Assembly: GCA_026225415.1 (NCBI GenBank)
Contig: JAMFSS010000001.1
Span: 62,001-126,000 of the forward strand
DNA: 64,000 nucleotides
Source: Alphaproteobacteria bacterium
GTDB lineage: Bacteria; Pseudomonadota; Alphaproteobacteria; UBA9219
Direction of reading: 5' to 3'
The notes below the pieces were generated by a model that did no database searches, had not been told where the DNA came from, and saw nothing but the letters and a program-made list of their open reading frames with translations. A program made the position numbers and the translations under genes. Below are positions 1-9,476 of the stretch, piece after piece (within the stretch, counting starts at the first letter, position 1; every line of letters starts with the position of its first letter).

Positions 1-312
1 GCGCGCGAAACATTCCAACGACTCATAGCCGAGGCAGTAAAAACCGGGCATCCTGACGCCATTCTCGAAGTCAACGAAACGGCGCGAATGACGCTTTACA
101 GAAATGGCGTTTCCATGGGGAATAAAGATTATAAGTACGATCTTATTCTCAAAAATATGGAAGGAAAAAAAATGTGGATGGCGCAACTTGATGTCAAGCT
201 GCACCTCGCTGATGATAATGGCTATGCCGGTGTTGTTATGGCGAATGACACGGTAACAAAAATGCTTCAAGACGGGGTCATATCTGGCTGCCCCATAACT
301 GTTTCGGAATGA
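1..312 (+). CDS. Hypothetical protein, 5'-truncated, upstream of nuoH
   Basis: The frame is open from the first base of the window to a TGA at 310-312, giving at least 103 residues, so the start lies outside. I do not recognise the family. The visible part is soluble and mixed alpha/beta in character, with no membrane segment. It is AT-richer than the adjoining complex I genes. Its stop overlaps or nearly touches the start region of nuoH, so it is probably co-transcribed as an extra gene inside the nuo operon. NuoG normally precedes NuoH and this is not NuoG. It resembles the other AT-rich ORFans in this operon in placement, not in sequence. Confidence 0.6.
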   Translation, partial: ARETFQRLIAEAVKTGHPDAILEVNETARMTLYRNGVSMGNKDYKYDLILKNMEGKKMWMAQLDVKLHLADDNGYAGVVMANDTVTKMLQDGVISGCPITVSE

Positions 313-323
313 ATGGCGTTCAC

Positions 324-1331
324 ATGATGCAATTCTTTATAGACAATATCTGGCCGCTGCTCTGGATCGTCATCAAAATCGTGGCCATTATCCTGCCGCT
401 GCTCGGCGCGTTTGCATATCTTACCTATGCCGAACGCAAAATTATGGCCGCGATGCAAATGCGCCGCGGGCCCAATGTCGTGGGGCCTTTCGGTTTGTTG
501 CAACCCATCGCCGACGGTATCAAGCTGCTCAGCAAGGAAACCATCATCCCGACCGGCGCGAACAAAGTTTTGTTTATCATGGCTCCCATGTTGACTATGA
601 CCTTGGCCATGTTGGCCTGGGCGGTTATCCCGTTTCAGGCGGGTGTGGTTCTGGCCGATATCAATGTCGGCGTGCTTTATCTATTCGCGATATCGTCGCT
701 GTCTGTTTATGGCATCATCATCGCGGGTTGGGCGTCCAATTCCAAATATTCCTTCCTCGGCGCGTTGCGCTCTGCCGCGCAGATGGTGTCTTACGAAGTT
801 TCCATCGGGCTTGTCATCATCACCGTGTTGCTGCGCGTCGGTTCGTTAAACCTGTCGGCGATTGTCGAAGCCCAACGTGATGGCTGGTACGCCTTCGGCC
901 TGCTATTTCCGATGTTCATCGTGTTTTTCATCTCGGCGCTGGCGGAAACCAACCGCCACCCATTCGATCTGCCCGAAGGCGAATCCGAACTTGTCGGCGG
1001 GTTCAATACCGAATATTCATCCATGACTTTCGCCCTGTTTTTCATCGGCGAATATATGAATATGATCTTGCTGTCGGCCATGACATCCATCTTCTTCCTT
1101 GGCGGCTGGCTGGCGCCCATCGATGCGCTGGATTTCATTCCCGGTATTTTGTGGTTCTTTGCCAAAATTGCCGCGTGCCTGTTTGTTTTCATCTGGGTTC
1201 GTGCCACGCTGCCGCGCTATCGCTATGACCAACTTATGCGTATCGGCTGGAAAATCTTCCTGCCGCTTTCGCTTGTGTGGGTCGTGGTCACGGCGGGATA
1301 TCTTGTTTACTTCGATAAATTGCCGCATTAG
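324..1331 (+). CDS. nuoH: NADH-quinone oxidoreductase subunit H
   Basis: Membrane subunit of respiratory complex I that lines the quinone-binding chamber where the peripheral and membrane arms meet. The protein has about eight membrane segments and the conserved family sequences [17 protein letters not shown] near the N-terminus and [18 protein letters not shown] in the middle, the latter carrying the conserved acidic loop residues. I place the start at ATG 324 (MMQFF); an ATG at 309 would add five residues and overlap the upstream stop. About 335 residues is the normal family length. It is followed after 12 bases by nuoI. Confidence 0.95.
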   Translation: MMQFFIDNIWPLLWIVIKIVAIILPLLGAFAYLTYAERKIMAAMQMRRGPNVVGPFGLLQPIADGIKLLSKETIIPTGANKVLFIMAPMLTMTLAMLAWAVIPFQAGVVLADINVGVLYLFAISSLSVYGIIIAGWASNSKYSFLGALRSAAQMVSYEVSIGLVIITVLLRVGSLNLSAIVEAQRDGWYAFGLLFPMFIVFFISALAETNRHPFDLPEGESELVGGFNTEYSSMTFALFFIGEYMNMILLSAMTSIFFLGGWLAPIDALDFIPGILWFFAKIAACLFVFIWVRATLPRYRYDQLMRIGWKIFLPLSLVWVVVTAGYLVYFDKLPH

Positions 1332-1343
1332 GAACCCAGAAAA

Positions 1344-1829
1344 ATGTCACTTTCCCGTTCCATCCGAACCATCACGCTGTATGAAATCGCGCGCGGCCTT
1401 GCGCTCACTTTCATCTATATGTTCAAACGTAAAGTCACGTTGAACTATCCCTATGAAAAGGGGCCGCTGTCGCCCCGTTTCCGCGGCGAACATGCGCTGC
1501 GCCGTTACCCCAGCGGCGAAGAGCGTTGCATCGCCTGCAAACTGTGCGAAGCCATTTGCCCCGCGCAAGCGATAACGATCGAAGCCGAACCGCGCGAAGA
1601 TGGCTCACGTCGCACCACGCGTTACGATATCGACATGACCAAATGCATCTATTGCGGGTTGTGTCAGGAAGCTTGCCCTGTGGATGCCATCGTCGAAGGC
1701 CCCAATTTCGAATTCGCGACGCAAACCCACGAAGAATTGCTGTTCAATAAAGAACGGCTTTTGGCCAATGGCGACAGGTGGGAAGCGGAAATCGCCGCCA
1801 ACCTGGCCGCCGATTCAAAATACCGGTGA
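1344..1829 (+). CDS. nuoI: NADH-quinone oxidoreductase subunit I, 4Fe-4S protein
   Basis: Peripheral-arm subunit of complex I that carries iron-sulfur clusters N6a and N6b and passes electrons towards N2. Two classic ferredoxin motifs are visible, [12 protein letters not shown] and [12 protein letters not shown], each with the final Cys-Pro. The 161-residue length and N-terminal amphipathic region fit the alphaproteobacterial/mitochondrial TYKY type. Only four bases separate its stop from the nuoJ start at 1834. Confidence 0.96.
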   Translation: MSLSRSIRTITLYEIARGLALTFIYMFKRKVTLNYPYEKGPLSPRFRGEHALRRYPSGEERCIACKLCEAICPAQAITIEAEPREDGSRRTTRYDIDMTKCIYCGLCQEACPVDAIVEGPNFEFATQTHEELLFNKERLLANGDRWEAEIAANLAADSKYR

Positions 1830-1833
1830 TATC

Positions 1834-2445
1834 ATGATCGCATCCTTGCTCTTTTACCTTTTCTCCGCCGTCATGCTGACCTCCGCCGTTATGGTCATCG
1901 CGGCACGCAATCCTGTGCATGCCGTTCTGTTTCTTATCCTCGCTTTCTTTAACGCGGCAGGCTTGTTCTTGCTGATGGGCGCGGAATTCCTCGCCTTCAT
2001 CCTCGTCATCGTCTATGTCGGCGCGGTCGCTGTCTTGTTCCTGTTCGTCGTCATGATGCTCGATATCAATTTCCGCGCCATGCGTCAGGGTTTCCAACGC
2101 TATCTGCCCGTCGGTGGCGCCGTGGCGCTCGTGCTGCTCTCGCAATTGGTCTTGGTGACCAGCGCATGGGTGGTCAACCCCAACGCGCTGTCCACCACCA
2201 CCAGCCAAACGACGGGATTGGTCGAAAATACCCGCGCCATTGGCCGTGTTCTCTATACCGATTATTTCTATCCGTTTCAGGTGTCGGGGCTCATCCTGCT
2301 GGTCGCTATGGTGGGCGCTATTGTCCTTACGCTGCGCGACCGCAAAGACTCGCTGCGCCAAAAAGTTTCGCAACAACTTAACCGCCCCATCGCCGACATT
2401 CTTGAAATCAAGAAAGTCGTATCGGGGCAAGGGGTGGATTTATGA
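1834..2445 (+). CDS. nuoJ: NADH-quinone oxidoreductase subunit J
   Basis: Small antiporter-associated membrane subunit of complex I with five predicted membrane helices. The start is ATG 1834 (MIASLLFYLF). The same frame is open further upstream, but that part overlaps nuoI and is not coding. The family segment AEFLAFILVIVYVGAVAVLF, which contains the conserved pi-bulge helix, is present. The TGA stop at 2443-2445 overlaps the ATG of the next ORF by four bases, which suggests translational coupling to an ORFan rather than directly to nuoK. Confidence 0.94.
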   Translation: MIASLLFYLFSAVMLTSAVMVIAARNPVHAVLFLILAFFNAAGLFLLMGAEFLAFILVIVYVGAVAVLFLFVVMMLDINFRAMRQGFQRYLPVGGAVALVLLSQLVLVTSAWVVNPNALSTTTSQTTGLVENTRAIGRVLYTDYFYPFQVSGLILLVAMVGAIVLTLRDRKDSLRQKVSQQLNRPIADILEIKKVVSGQGVDL

Positions 2446-2840
2446 TTACCACAAAACACATCACGTTTTTTTCGTTGCTCGCGTTTTTGATTTGTATGAC
2501 GGTGCTGCCCGCACAGGCGCAAACGGTTATCACGACTCAAAACCCGGTCATCACGCCGCAGTTTAATCAGCCGCAACCCAATCAACTGCCTATGGGTACA
2601 GATTGGGAAGCCGTCATTAATGTCATCCAACCCGGCTTGCAGCCCGCGCTGATTTTGCGGTTGACCCAAAAAGTCGGCAGCTGCGTTCCCTCACCGCCCG
2701 ATAATCACCACCCGGGGGACACTATTTCCATCAACATTCCGCCGGCACAAATGTCGCATTTTCTGGCAGGCACCAAGGTTCATGTCTGGCTTGCCCAATA
2801 CGCGACCCTGTTAAACCAACCCGTTTGCCAATATCACTAA
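2442..2840 (+). CDS. Secreted hypothetical protein between nuoJ and nuoK
   Basis: A 132-residue protein with a clear N-terminal signal peptide: charged start MITTKH, a hydrophobic core, then an AQAQ-type cleavage region near residue 27. The mature part is rich in Pro, Gln and Asn, with two Cys residues (in VGSCVPS and PVCQYH) that could form a disulfide in the periplasm. I do not recognise a domain. It starts in an ATGA overlap with nuoJ, so it is translated as part of the complex I operon. This position normally holds no gene. A role in complex I is possible but nothing in the sequence shows it; passive insertion is equally likely. Confidence 0.75.
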   Translation: MITTKHITFFSLLAFLICMTVLPAQAQTVITTQNPVITPQFNQPQPNQLPMGTDWEAVINVIQPGLQPALILRLTQKVGSCVPSPPDNHHPGDTISINIPPAQMSHFLAGTKVHVWLAQYATLLNQPVCQYH

Positions 2841-2849
2841 GGGAATAAA

Positions 2850-3497
2850 ATGATCATCGGCTTACCCCATTTTCTCTGTGTCCTTCTCTTTTGCTTTGTA
2901 GTTTTTGCGGGCGAAGAGATGGCTATGGCTGATGATGTTGCACCACAAACTCATGATGCAGAGAGTGCGCAATATGCCCATAGCATCTTGTCTCATGAAA
3001 ATGATAAGACTCATATCAGCTATGATGAGAAGGTTCATGCCAGCTTTATGAGGGGGGCGGGGAAGCTAGCGCTTATATGTGAATCTGGGGCTTCTACTAT
3101 TAATCCTGGAGCTGAACAAACAGTAAGTGTAATTTGCCGAAAAGACATTGCGCCAACTGTTTCTGAACATTTAAGCGAGTGTGATCAGGAGGAGGTAAAT
3201 ATTTTGACTTCATCTTTTTCTAAGGAAGATTTAAATCTCCTTGCAATGCTGATAAATCACCAATTGCCATCAGAATTGCCGCAACCCACTCTCGAGAGAT
3301 TAAAATCGATAGACCAGAGATTTCACTCTGGCGTGATGGACTCAATATCGTCAGCAGATGATGCATGTATAAAGCATTTAGTTTATGATTACGCCTATCC
3401 GAAAACTGTAGCTGACTTGAAGGCGCTTCATCTGCGAGTAACTCAAGATCTCATAATGGAGCCAGATTTTGCAGCACATTCGGAGACTCAAAAATGA
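2850..3497 (+). CDS. AT-rich ORFan that begins with a duplicate of the nuoK start
   Basis: A 215-residue protein of unknown function. Its first nine residues, MIIGLPHFL, and the underlying DNA (about 29 bases from 2847, one mismatch) are a copy of the start of nuoK at 3494. After the shared part the sequence diverges into a hydrophobic stretch that ends near residue 20, so the fused head looks like a signal peptide. The remainder is hydrophilic, has four Cys residues (ICESG, VICRK, SECDQ, DACIK), is visibly AT-rich and has codon use unlike the nuo genes. The TGA overlaps the real nuoK ATG by four bases, which keeps coupling. No known domain recognised. Confidence 0.75.
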   Translation: MIIGLPHFLCVLLFCFVVFAGEEMAMADDVAPQTHDAESAQYAHSILSHENDKTHISYDEKVHASFMRGAGKLALICESGASTINPGAEQTVSVICRKDIAPTVSEHLSECDQEEVNILTSSFSKEDLNLLAMLINHQLPSELPQPTLERLKSIDQRFHSGVMDSISSADDACIKHLVYDYAYPKTVADLKALHLRVTQDLIMEPDFAAHSETQK

Positions 3498-3802
3498 TCA
3501 TCGGCTTGCCCCATTTTCTTGTCGTCGCCGCGCTGTTATTCACCATCGGCGTTTTCGGCATTTTTGTTAATCGCCGGAACATCATTGTCATCTTGATGGC
3601 GATCGAACTGATGCTGCTCGCGGTCAATATCAATTTCGTTGCATTCTCGACCTATCAAAACAATATGGTCGGGCAAATCTTCACAATGATCATCCTGACG
3701 GTCGCCGCCGCCGAAGCCGCGATTGGCCTCGCCATTCTGGTGGTTTATTTCCGCAATCGCGGCGATATCGAAGTTGAACATGCCAATATGATGAAGGGCT
3801 AA
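3494..3802 (+). CDS. nuoK: NADH-quinone oxidoreductase subunit K
   Basis: Small membrane subunit of complex I, 102 residues with three transmembrane helices. Conserved membrane glutamates of the proton path are visible in [10 protein letters not shown] and [11 protein letters not shown]. The start is ATG 3494, with a GGAG sequence about eight bases upstream inside the tail of the inserted ORFan, so the insertion has supplied or preserved a ribosome site. Family length is normal. It is followed after two bases by nuoL. Confidence 0.95.
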   Translation: MIIGLPHFLVVAALLFTIGVFGIFVNRRNIIVILMAIELMLLAVNINFVAFSTYQNNMVGQIFTMIILTVAAAEAAIGLAILVVYFRNRGDIEVEHANMMKG

Positions 3803-3804
3803 AC

Positions 3805-5748
3805 ATGCTGGATATCGCCGTCGTCTTCCTTCCCTTACTGGGCGCAATCATCGCCGGTCTTTTTGGCCGCATCATTGGCGACCGCGCCTCGCAAATCGTA
3901 ACCTGCGCGGGCGTGTTAACCGCCGCCGCCATTTCCATTTATTTATTCAACGATGTCGCGTTAAACGGTAACGCGACCGACCGCGTTTTGCTGGACTGGA
4001 TTCAATCTGGCACTTTCTCCGTCAATTGGGGCATCAAAATCGACACGCTGACCGCCGTGATGCTGGTCGTGGTCAACGGCGTGTCATCCATGGTGCATGT
4101 CTATTCCGTCGGCTATATGAGCCACGATAAATCCATCCCCCGTTTCATGGCCTATCTCAGCCTGTTCACATTTTTCATGTTGATGCTGATTACCTCACCC
4201 AATTTGCTGCAAATGTTTTTCGGTTGGGAGGGGGTTGGCTTGGCGTCATACCTGCTCATCAATTTCTGGTATGAAAAACCTTCCGCCAATAACGCGTCGA
4301 TCAAAGCCTTCCTCGTCAACCGTGTCGCCGATGTCGGCTTTGCGCTGGGTATCTTTGGCGTCTTTATGTTGTTTGGTTCCGTGACCTACAGCGAAATGTT
4401 CCCCAAAGCCGCAGACCTCGCCACCATGGATTGGATATTGTTCGGCCACACTTTCCCCGCGCTCACCTCCGTTTGTCTGCTTCTGTTCATCGGTGCCATG
4501 GGCAAATCGGCACAGCTCGGGTTGCACACATGGCTGCCCGACGCGATGGAAGGCCCCACACCCGTATCCGCGCTCATCCATGCCGCAACCATGGTCACGG
4601 CGGGCGTCTTTATGGTCGCGCGTTTGTCGCCCGTGTTTGAATATGCGCCGAACGCCTTGCATGTCGTCGCTATTGTCGGCGCGCTGACCTGTATCACGGC
4701 GGCGTCTATCGGCCTGACGCAATTCGATATCAAACGTGTCATCGCTTATTCAACTATGTCGCAACTTGGCTATATGTTTTTTGCGCTTGGCGTGTCGGCC
4801 TATTCCGCCGCCATTTTCCACCTCATGACGCATGCGTTTTTCAAAGCCTTGCTATTCTTGGGCGCGGGCTCTGTTATCCACGCTATGTCGGGCGAACAGG
4901 ATATGCGCAAAATGGGCGGCATCTGGCGCAAAATTCCCATCACCTATGCATTGATGTGGATTGGTTCGCTGGCACTCGCCGGTATCGGTATCGATGGGCT
5001 GTTCGGCTTTGCCGGTTTCTATTCCAAGGATTTGATTTTGGAATCCGCCATCGCCACCGGCGGCACCATCGGCACCTTCTGTTATGTGCTGGGGCTTATC
5101 GCCGCCTTTATGACCGCATTTTATTCATGGCGTCTGATTATCCTGACCTTCCACGGCAAACCACGCGCCGATCATCACACGATGGAACATGTGCATGAAT
5201 CGCCCTGGATTATGCTGGCTCCCTTAATGCCTTTGGCTCTGGGAGCCATCTTCGCCGGTTGGTATGCGTTCGATTGGTTCGGCGGCGAGGGTAGGGCGGA
5301 ATTCTGGAAAGACGCAATCTTCCATCTGCCGTCGCATGATCCCATTGCGCTTGCCGAACGCGTACCGGAATATGAAAAATGGCTGCCGCTTGGCGTTGCC
5401 TTGCCGGGTATTATCTTGGCCTATATTTTCTATGTCCTTAAACCCACATGGCCGGGTAAAGTTACCATGGCGCTCGGCGGATTGTATCGCCTTGTTTACA
5501 ATAAATATTATTTCGATGAGCTGTATAATTTCCTGTTCGTGCGACCCGCGCGCAAACTGGGCGAATTTTTGTGGCACAAGGGCGACGATGCAACCATCGA
5601 TGGCCTCGGCCCCGATGGTATCGCCGCGCTTTCGCTGCGCATCGCGCAACGCGTAAGTGCTGTCGAAAGCGGTTACATCTATCACTATGCCTTTGCGATG
5701 GTTATCGGCGTCGCGGTATTCACCACCTGGTTCTGCCTCAAGGGTTAA
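3805..5748 (+). CDS. nuoL: NADH-quinone oxidoreductase subunit L
   Basis: Largest antiporter-like proton-pumping subunit of complex I. The 647-residue protein has about sixteen membrane helices and the long lateral amphipathic helix near the C-terminus. Family markers include FFGWEGVGLASYLLI, with the conserved glutamate of the channel, GKSAQLGLHTWLPDAMEGPT with its conserved lysine, and ALIHAATMVTAGVFM. It lies directly between nuoK and nuoM in the standard order. Confidence 0.96.
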   Translation: MLDIAVVFLPLLGAIIAGLFGRIIGDRASQIVTCAGVLTAAAISIYLFNDVALNGNATDRVLLDWIQSGTFSVNWGIKIDTLTAVMLVVVNGVSSMVHVYSVGYMSHDKSIPRFMAYLSLFTFFMLMLITSPNLLQMFFGWEGVGLASYLLINFWYEKPSANNASIKAFLVNRVADVGFALGIFGVFMLFGSVTYSEMFPKAADLATMDWILFGHTFPALTSVCLLLFIGAMGKSAQLGLHTWLPDAMEGPTPVSALIHAATMVTAGVFMVARLSPVFEYAPNALHVVAIVGALTCITAASIGLTQFDIKRVIAYSTMSQLGYMFFALGVSAYSAAIFHLMTHAFFKALLFLGAGSVIHAMSGEQDMRKMGGIWRKIPITYALMWIGSLALAGIGIDGLFGFAGFYSKDLILESAIATGGTIGTFCYVLGLIAAFMTAFYSWRLIILTFHGKPRADHHTMEHVHESPWIMLAPLMPLALGAIFAGWYAFDWFGGEGRAEFWKDAIFHLPSHDPIALAERVPEYEKWLPLGVALPGIILAYIFYVLKPTWPGKVTMALGGLYRLVYNKYYFDELYNFLFVRPARKLGEFLWHKGDDATIDGLGPDGIAALSLRIAQRVSAVESGYIYHYAFAMVIGVAVFTTWFCLKG

Positions 5749-5751
5749 ACA

Positions 5752-7269
5752 ATGACTTCCTTTCCTATCCTATCCGCCGTTACCTTTGTGCCATTGCTGG
5801 GCGCGTTGCTTATCGCTTTGTTTGTGGGCAAGGATAACAACAAACTGGCGCAGAATATCGCGTTGTTCATCTCGCTCGTCACCTTCGCGCTGTCTTGCTG
5901 GATGTTGCAACAATTTGATGTCGCGCAAACCGCGTTCCAGCTTGTCGAACGCTTCGTCTGGATCCCCACTTTCAACATCGCCTATATCAAGGGCATCGAC
6001 GGAATCTCCGTCTGGTTCGTGATGATCTCGACGCTGCTCACGCCCATCTGTATTTTGTCCGGCATCGGCGGCGTGCATAAGCGCGTCAAGGAATTCATGA
6101 TCGCCTTGCTGGTGCTCGAAAGCATGATGATCGGCGTTTTCACCACACTTGATTTCGTTCTGTTCTACCTGTTTTTCGAAGGCATCCTTATCCCCATGTT
6201 CCTCATCATCGGCATCTGGGGCGGCGAAAAGCGCACCTATGCCGCGTATAAATTCTTTCTCTATACGTTCCTCGGCTCTGTCCTCATGCTGGTCGCGATA
6301 TTCGCGATGGTCATTCAGGTCGGCACCACGGATATGACCGCGATGATCGGCTATAAATTCCCGCCGCAAATGGCGATGTGGCTGTTCCTTGCTTTCTTCG
6401 CTTCCTTCGCCGTCAAAACCCCCATGTTTCCGTTCCATACATGGTTGCCCTACGCCCATGTCGAAGCGCCCACGGCGGGTTCGGTTATCCTTGCCGGTGT
6501 GTTGTTGAAAATGGGCGGGTACGGTTTTATCCGTATCGCCATCCAGATGTTGCCGCAAGCCAGCCATACTTTTGCGCCGCTGGTCATCGGCCTCAGCCTG
6601 ATCGGCATTATCTACACCTCGCTGGTGGCGTTGGCGCAAACCGACATGAAGAAACTAATTGCCTATTCTTCCGTGGCCCATATGGGTTATGTCACGCTCG
6701 GTATTTTCAGCTTTAACGAACAAGGTTTCGATGGCGCCATGATGGTTATGCTGTCTCATACTTTTGTCGCCGCCGCTTTGTTCCTGTGCGTCGGCGTCGT
6801 CTATGACCGCATGCACACACGTGAAATCGCCCGTTATGGGGGCATGGCAACCAATATGCCGAAATATGCGCTTGTATTCATGCTGTTCATGCTGGCCTCT
6901 GTCGGCCTTCCCGGCACCTCCGGTTTTGTCGGCGAGTTCCTGGCGATGCAGGGCGCGTTTCTTGCCAACAGCTGGTACGGTCTCATCGCGGCGCTCGGCA
7001 TGGTTTTGGGCGCGGCTTATATGCTGTGGCTGTATCGCCGCTTGTTCTATGGCACGCTCGACAAGGACGATGTTCGCGCCATGCCAGACTTAAACGCGCG
7101 CGAAATAACTATGTTTGCGCCGTTGCTTATTCTGGTGCTGTGGATCGGCATCCATCCTTCCACTTTCCGTTCCATCTACGCGCCCACGCTGGAAAAAGCG
7201 CTGTCTGATTTCCAGGTACAAACCGGCGACCAATCCCAAAATGCCCAATTCCAAGGTGACACCCCATGA
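5752..7269 (+). CDS. nuoM: NADH-quinone oxidoreductase subunit M
   Basis: Antiporter-like membrane subunit of complex I, 505 residues with about fourteen helices. Diagnostic segments are FYLFFEGILIPMFLIIGIWG, with the channel glutamate, VKTPMFPFHTWLPYAHVEAP and KKLIAYSSVAHMGYVTLGIF. The start three bases after nuoL gives the usual family length. Its TGA overlaps the nuoN ATG by four bases. Confidence 0.96.
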   Translation: MTSFPILSAVTFVPLLGALLIALFVGKDNNKLAQNIALFISLVTFALSCWMLQQFDVAQTAFQLVERFVWIPTFNIAYIKGIDGISVWFVMISTLLTPICILSGIGGVHKRVKEFMIALLVLESMMIGVFTTLDFVLFYLFFEGILIPMFLIIGIWGGEKRTYAAYKFFLYTFLGSVLMLVAIFAMVIQVGTTDMTAMIGYKFPPQMAMWLFLAFFASFAVKTPMFPFHTWLPYAHVEAPTAGSVILAGVLLKMGGYGFIRIAIQMLPQASHTFAPLVIGLSLIGIIYTSLVALAQTDMKKLIAYSSVAHMGYVTLGIFSFNEQGFDGAMMVMLSHTFVAAALFLCVGVVYDRMHTREIARYGGMATNMPKYALVFMLFMLASVGLPGTSGFVGEFLAMQGAFLANSWYGLIAALGMVLGAAYMLWLYRRLFYGTLDKDDVRAMPDLNAREITMFAPLLILVLWIGIHPSTFRSIYAPTLEKALSDFQVQTGDQSQNAQFQGDTP

Positions 7270-8732
7270 TCAACCCGCAAACTTTTATGGTTGCGTTGCC
7301 GGAAATCCTCATCGCCCTTATGGGGCTTCTGTGCCTTATCCTGGCTGCCGCCTGTGGCCCGCGCGTCACGCGCCACATTGGCATTCTTGCCATTGCCACC
7401 TTCGCGCTTGCCGGGTTTTTGCTGTTCTGCCATTTTCGTATGCGGTTTCTGCTTAACGGCGCGTTGCCCGTCTATGGTTTCGGCACGCAATTCGTCGATG
7501 ACAGTTTCGCCCGTTATGTCAAAGCGGTCATCCTCGGCGCATCGGCGCTCTCGCTCTTGCTGTCATGGAGCTATTTTGAAAAAGACGGCGATCACCGCCC
7601 CGAATATCCCGTCCTTATCATTTTCGCGACACTCGGCATGATGCTTATGGCATCGGCCAGCAATTTCATCTCGCTCTATGTCGGGCTCGAACTGCAAAGC
7701 CTGCCGCTTTATGTGCTGGCGGCCTTCCGCCGCGACACGTTGAAATCCAGCGAAGCCGGTTTGAAATATTTCGCCCTCGGCGCCCTGTCATCCGGCTTGC
7801 TGCTCTATGGCGTTTCCCTTATTTACGGTTTTGCCGGCACGACCGATTTTGTCTCGCTCGCCATTGGCTTCCGCGATCATACGCTCATCCATCCGGGCGT
7901 TGTCGTCGGCATGGTTTTCGTCTGCGCCGCGCTGGCGTTTAAATTATCCGGCGTGCCGTTCCACATGTGGGCGCCCGATGTTTACGAAGGCGCGCCTACA
8001 CCTGTCACGGCGTTCTTTGCCTCGGCACCCAAACTGGCGGCGCTCGCGCTCTTCACGCGCTTTTTGCTCGAACCCATGAACGGCCTGGCATCACAGTGGC
8101 ACCAGATTGTCTTCTTTATCTCGGTCGCCTCCATGTTGTGGGGCGCATTCGCGGGGCTTGTGCAAAGCAACCTGAAACGCCTTCTGGCTTACAGCTCTAT
8201 CGCCAATGTCGGTTATTTATTGGTGGGGATATTGGTCGGCGGCAAAGCGGGTGTGCAGGTCATTTTGATTTATTTCACCATCTATGCGCTGAACACGCTG
8301 GGCGCATTCGCGGTTATTTTGTGCCTGCGCCGCAACGGCAAATCGACCGAAGAAATAACAGATCTATCCGGCCTGTCGAAAACCAATCCTGTCGTCGCCT
8401 TGGTCATGACCGTCTTGATGTTCTCGATGGCGGGCGTGCCGCCCATGGCGGGCTTCTTCGGCAAATATTTTGTCTTTCTGTCGGCCATCGATGCCGGTTT
8501 GGTGCCGTTGACCATCATCGGCGTGCTGTCCAGTGTGGTGACCGCCTATTATTATTTGCGTATCGTCAAGGTTATGTATTTCGATGAACCGATCGGCGTG
8601 CTTGACCCGCTGCCCGATTGGGGCGTGAAAACCGTCATGGCCATATCATCGCTGTCCATGATCGGCATCACCATAATGCCGTCACCCCTCATCGACCAAA
8701 CATTGAAAGCCGCGCGGGGCTTCATCGGCTAA
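7266..8732 (+). CDS. nuoN: NADH-quinone oxidoreductase subunit N
   Basis: Third antiporter-like subunit of complex I, 488 residues with about fourteen helices. Family segments include LYVGLELQSLPLYVLAAF, KLSGVPFHMWAPDVYEGAPT and KRLLAYSSIANVGYLLVG. The stop TAA (8730-8732) shares its last base with the ATG of birA, a common coupling in alphaproteobacteria, so the complex I operon reads straight into biotin ligase. Confidence 0.96.
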   Translation: MINPQTFMVALPEILIALMGLLCLILAAACGPRVTRHIGILAIATFALAGFLLFCHFRMRFLLNGALPVYGFGTQFVDDSFARYVKAVILGASALSLLLSWSYFEKDGDHRPEYPVLIIFATLGMMLMASASNFISLYVGLELQSLPLYVLAAFRRDTLKSSEAGLKYFALGALSSGLLLYGVSLIYGFAGTTDFVSLAIGFRDHTLIHPGVVVGMVFVCAALAFKLSGVPFHMWAPDVYEGAPTPVTAFFASAPKLAALALFTRFLLEPMNGLASQWHQIVFFISVASMLWGAFAGLVQSNLKRLLAYSSIANVGYLLVGILVGGKAGVQVILIYFTIYALNTLGAFAVILCLRRNGKSTEEITDLSGLSKTNPVVALVMTVLMFSMAGVPPMAGFFGKYFVFLSAIDAGLVPLTIIGVLSSVVTAYYYLRIVKVMYFDEPIGVLDPLPDWGVKTVMAISSLSMIGITIMPSPLIDQTLKAARGFIG

Positions 8733-9424
8733 TGCAATTCGACATTCGCCGCGTTGATGATACCGCCAGCACCAACGACGATGCCAAAGAAGCGGCCGCG
8801 CAAAATGCGCCCGAAGGCACTGTCCTCTGGGCCTTGCAACAAAGCGCGGGCAGGGGACGATATGGCCGCCAATGGCAATCGCCGCTCGGCAATCTCTATT
8901 TCTCTGTTGTTCTGCGCCCCAAAAATAATTTTGCCTGTTACAGCTTTATCGCCTCGCTGGCGATTGCCGAGGCCATCCGCAAAATCTTGCCCAAAACGAA
9001 CATCGAACTCAAATGGCCAAACGATGTGTTGGTGGGGGGCAAAAAAATCTCCGGCATCCTGCTCGAAGCCGCTGATGATGCCCTTATCATAGGCATCGGC
9101 GTCAATGTCGCCGTCACTCCCGAAAACCCGCTCTATCCGGTCACCAGCCTCGCGCTCGAAACCCCCATACCGCCAACGCTTGAAACGCTGCTTAATGACA
9201 TCCTCCATTCGCTCGCCGTCTGGTGTGCCACAGCGGATGCCCAAGGCTTCGCCCCCATCCGCACAGCATGGCTCGCTCAAGCACGCAAAGGCGCGATGCG
9301 CGTCAAACTGTCCAGCGGCGAAATCCACGGCGACTTTGTCGATTTGGACGAAACCGGCAATTTACGCCTGATTTTGGCAGATAAAACTATTAAAACCGTT
9401 GCCGCAGGCGACGTTTTTTTCTAG
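8732..9424 (+). CDS. birA: Biotin--[acetyl-CoA-carboxylase] ligase
   Basis: Attaches biotin to carboxylase carrier proteins through biotinyl-AMP. The protein of 230 residues is a class I ligase without the N-terminal DNA-binding domain. The catalytic loop GRGRYGRQW at residues 46-54 and the family segments LKWPNDVLVGGKKISGIL and ALIIGIGVNV are present. The start ATG 8732 sits in a TAATG overlap with nuoN. A nuoN-birA pair is typical of alphaproteobacteria. The C-terminal SH3-like domain is present (GEIHGDFVDLDETGNL). Confidence 0.93.
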   Translation: MQFDIRRVDDTASTNDDAKEAAAQNAPEGTVLWALQQSAGRGRYGRQWQSPLGNLYFSVVLRPKNNFACYSFIASLAIAEAIRKILPKTNIELKWPNDVLVGGKKISGILLEAADDALIIGIGVNVAVTPENPLYPVTSLALETPIPPTLETLLNDILHSLAVWCATADAQGFAPIRTAWLAQARKGAMRVKLSSGEIHGDFVDLDETGNLRLILADKTIKTVAAGDVFF

Positions 9425-9476
9425 GCCACAGCGCCGTTTTTCGTCTATAAAAACCCCTCGAAACCCAGAGGTATTT

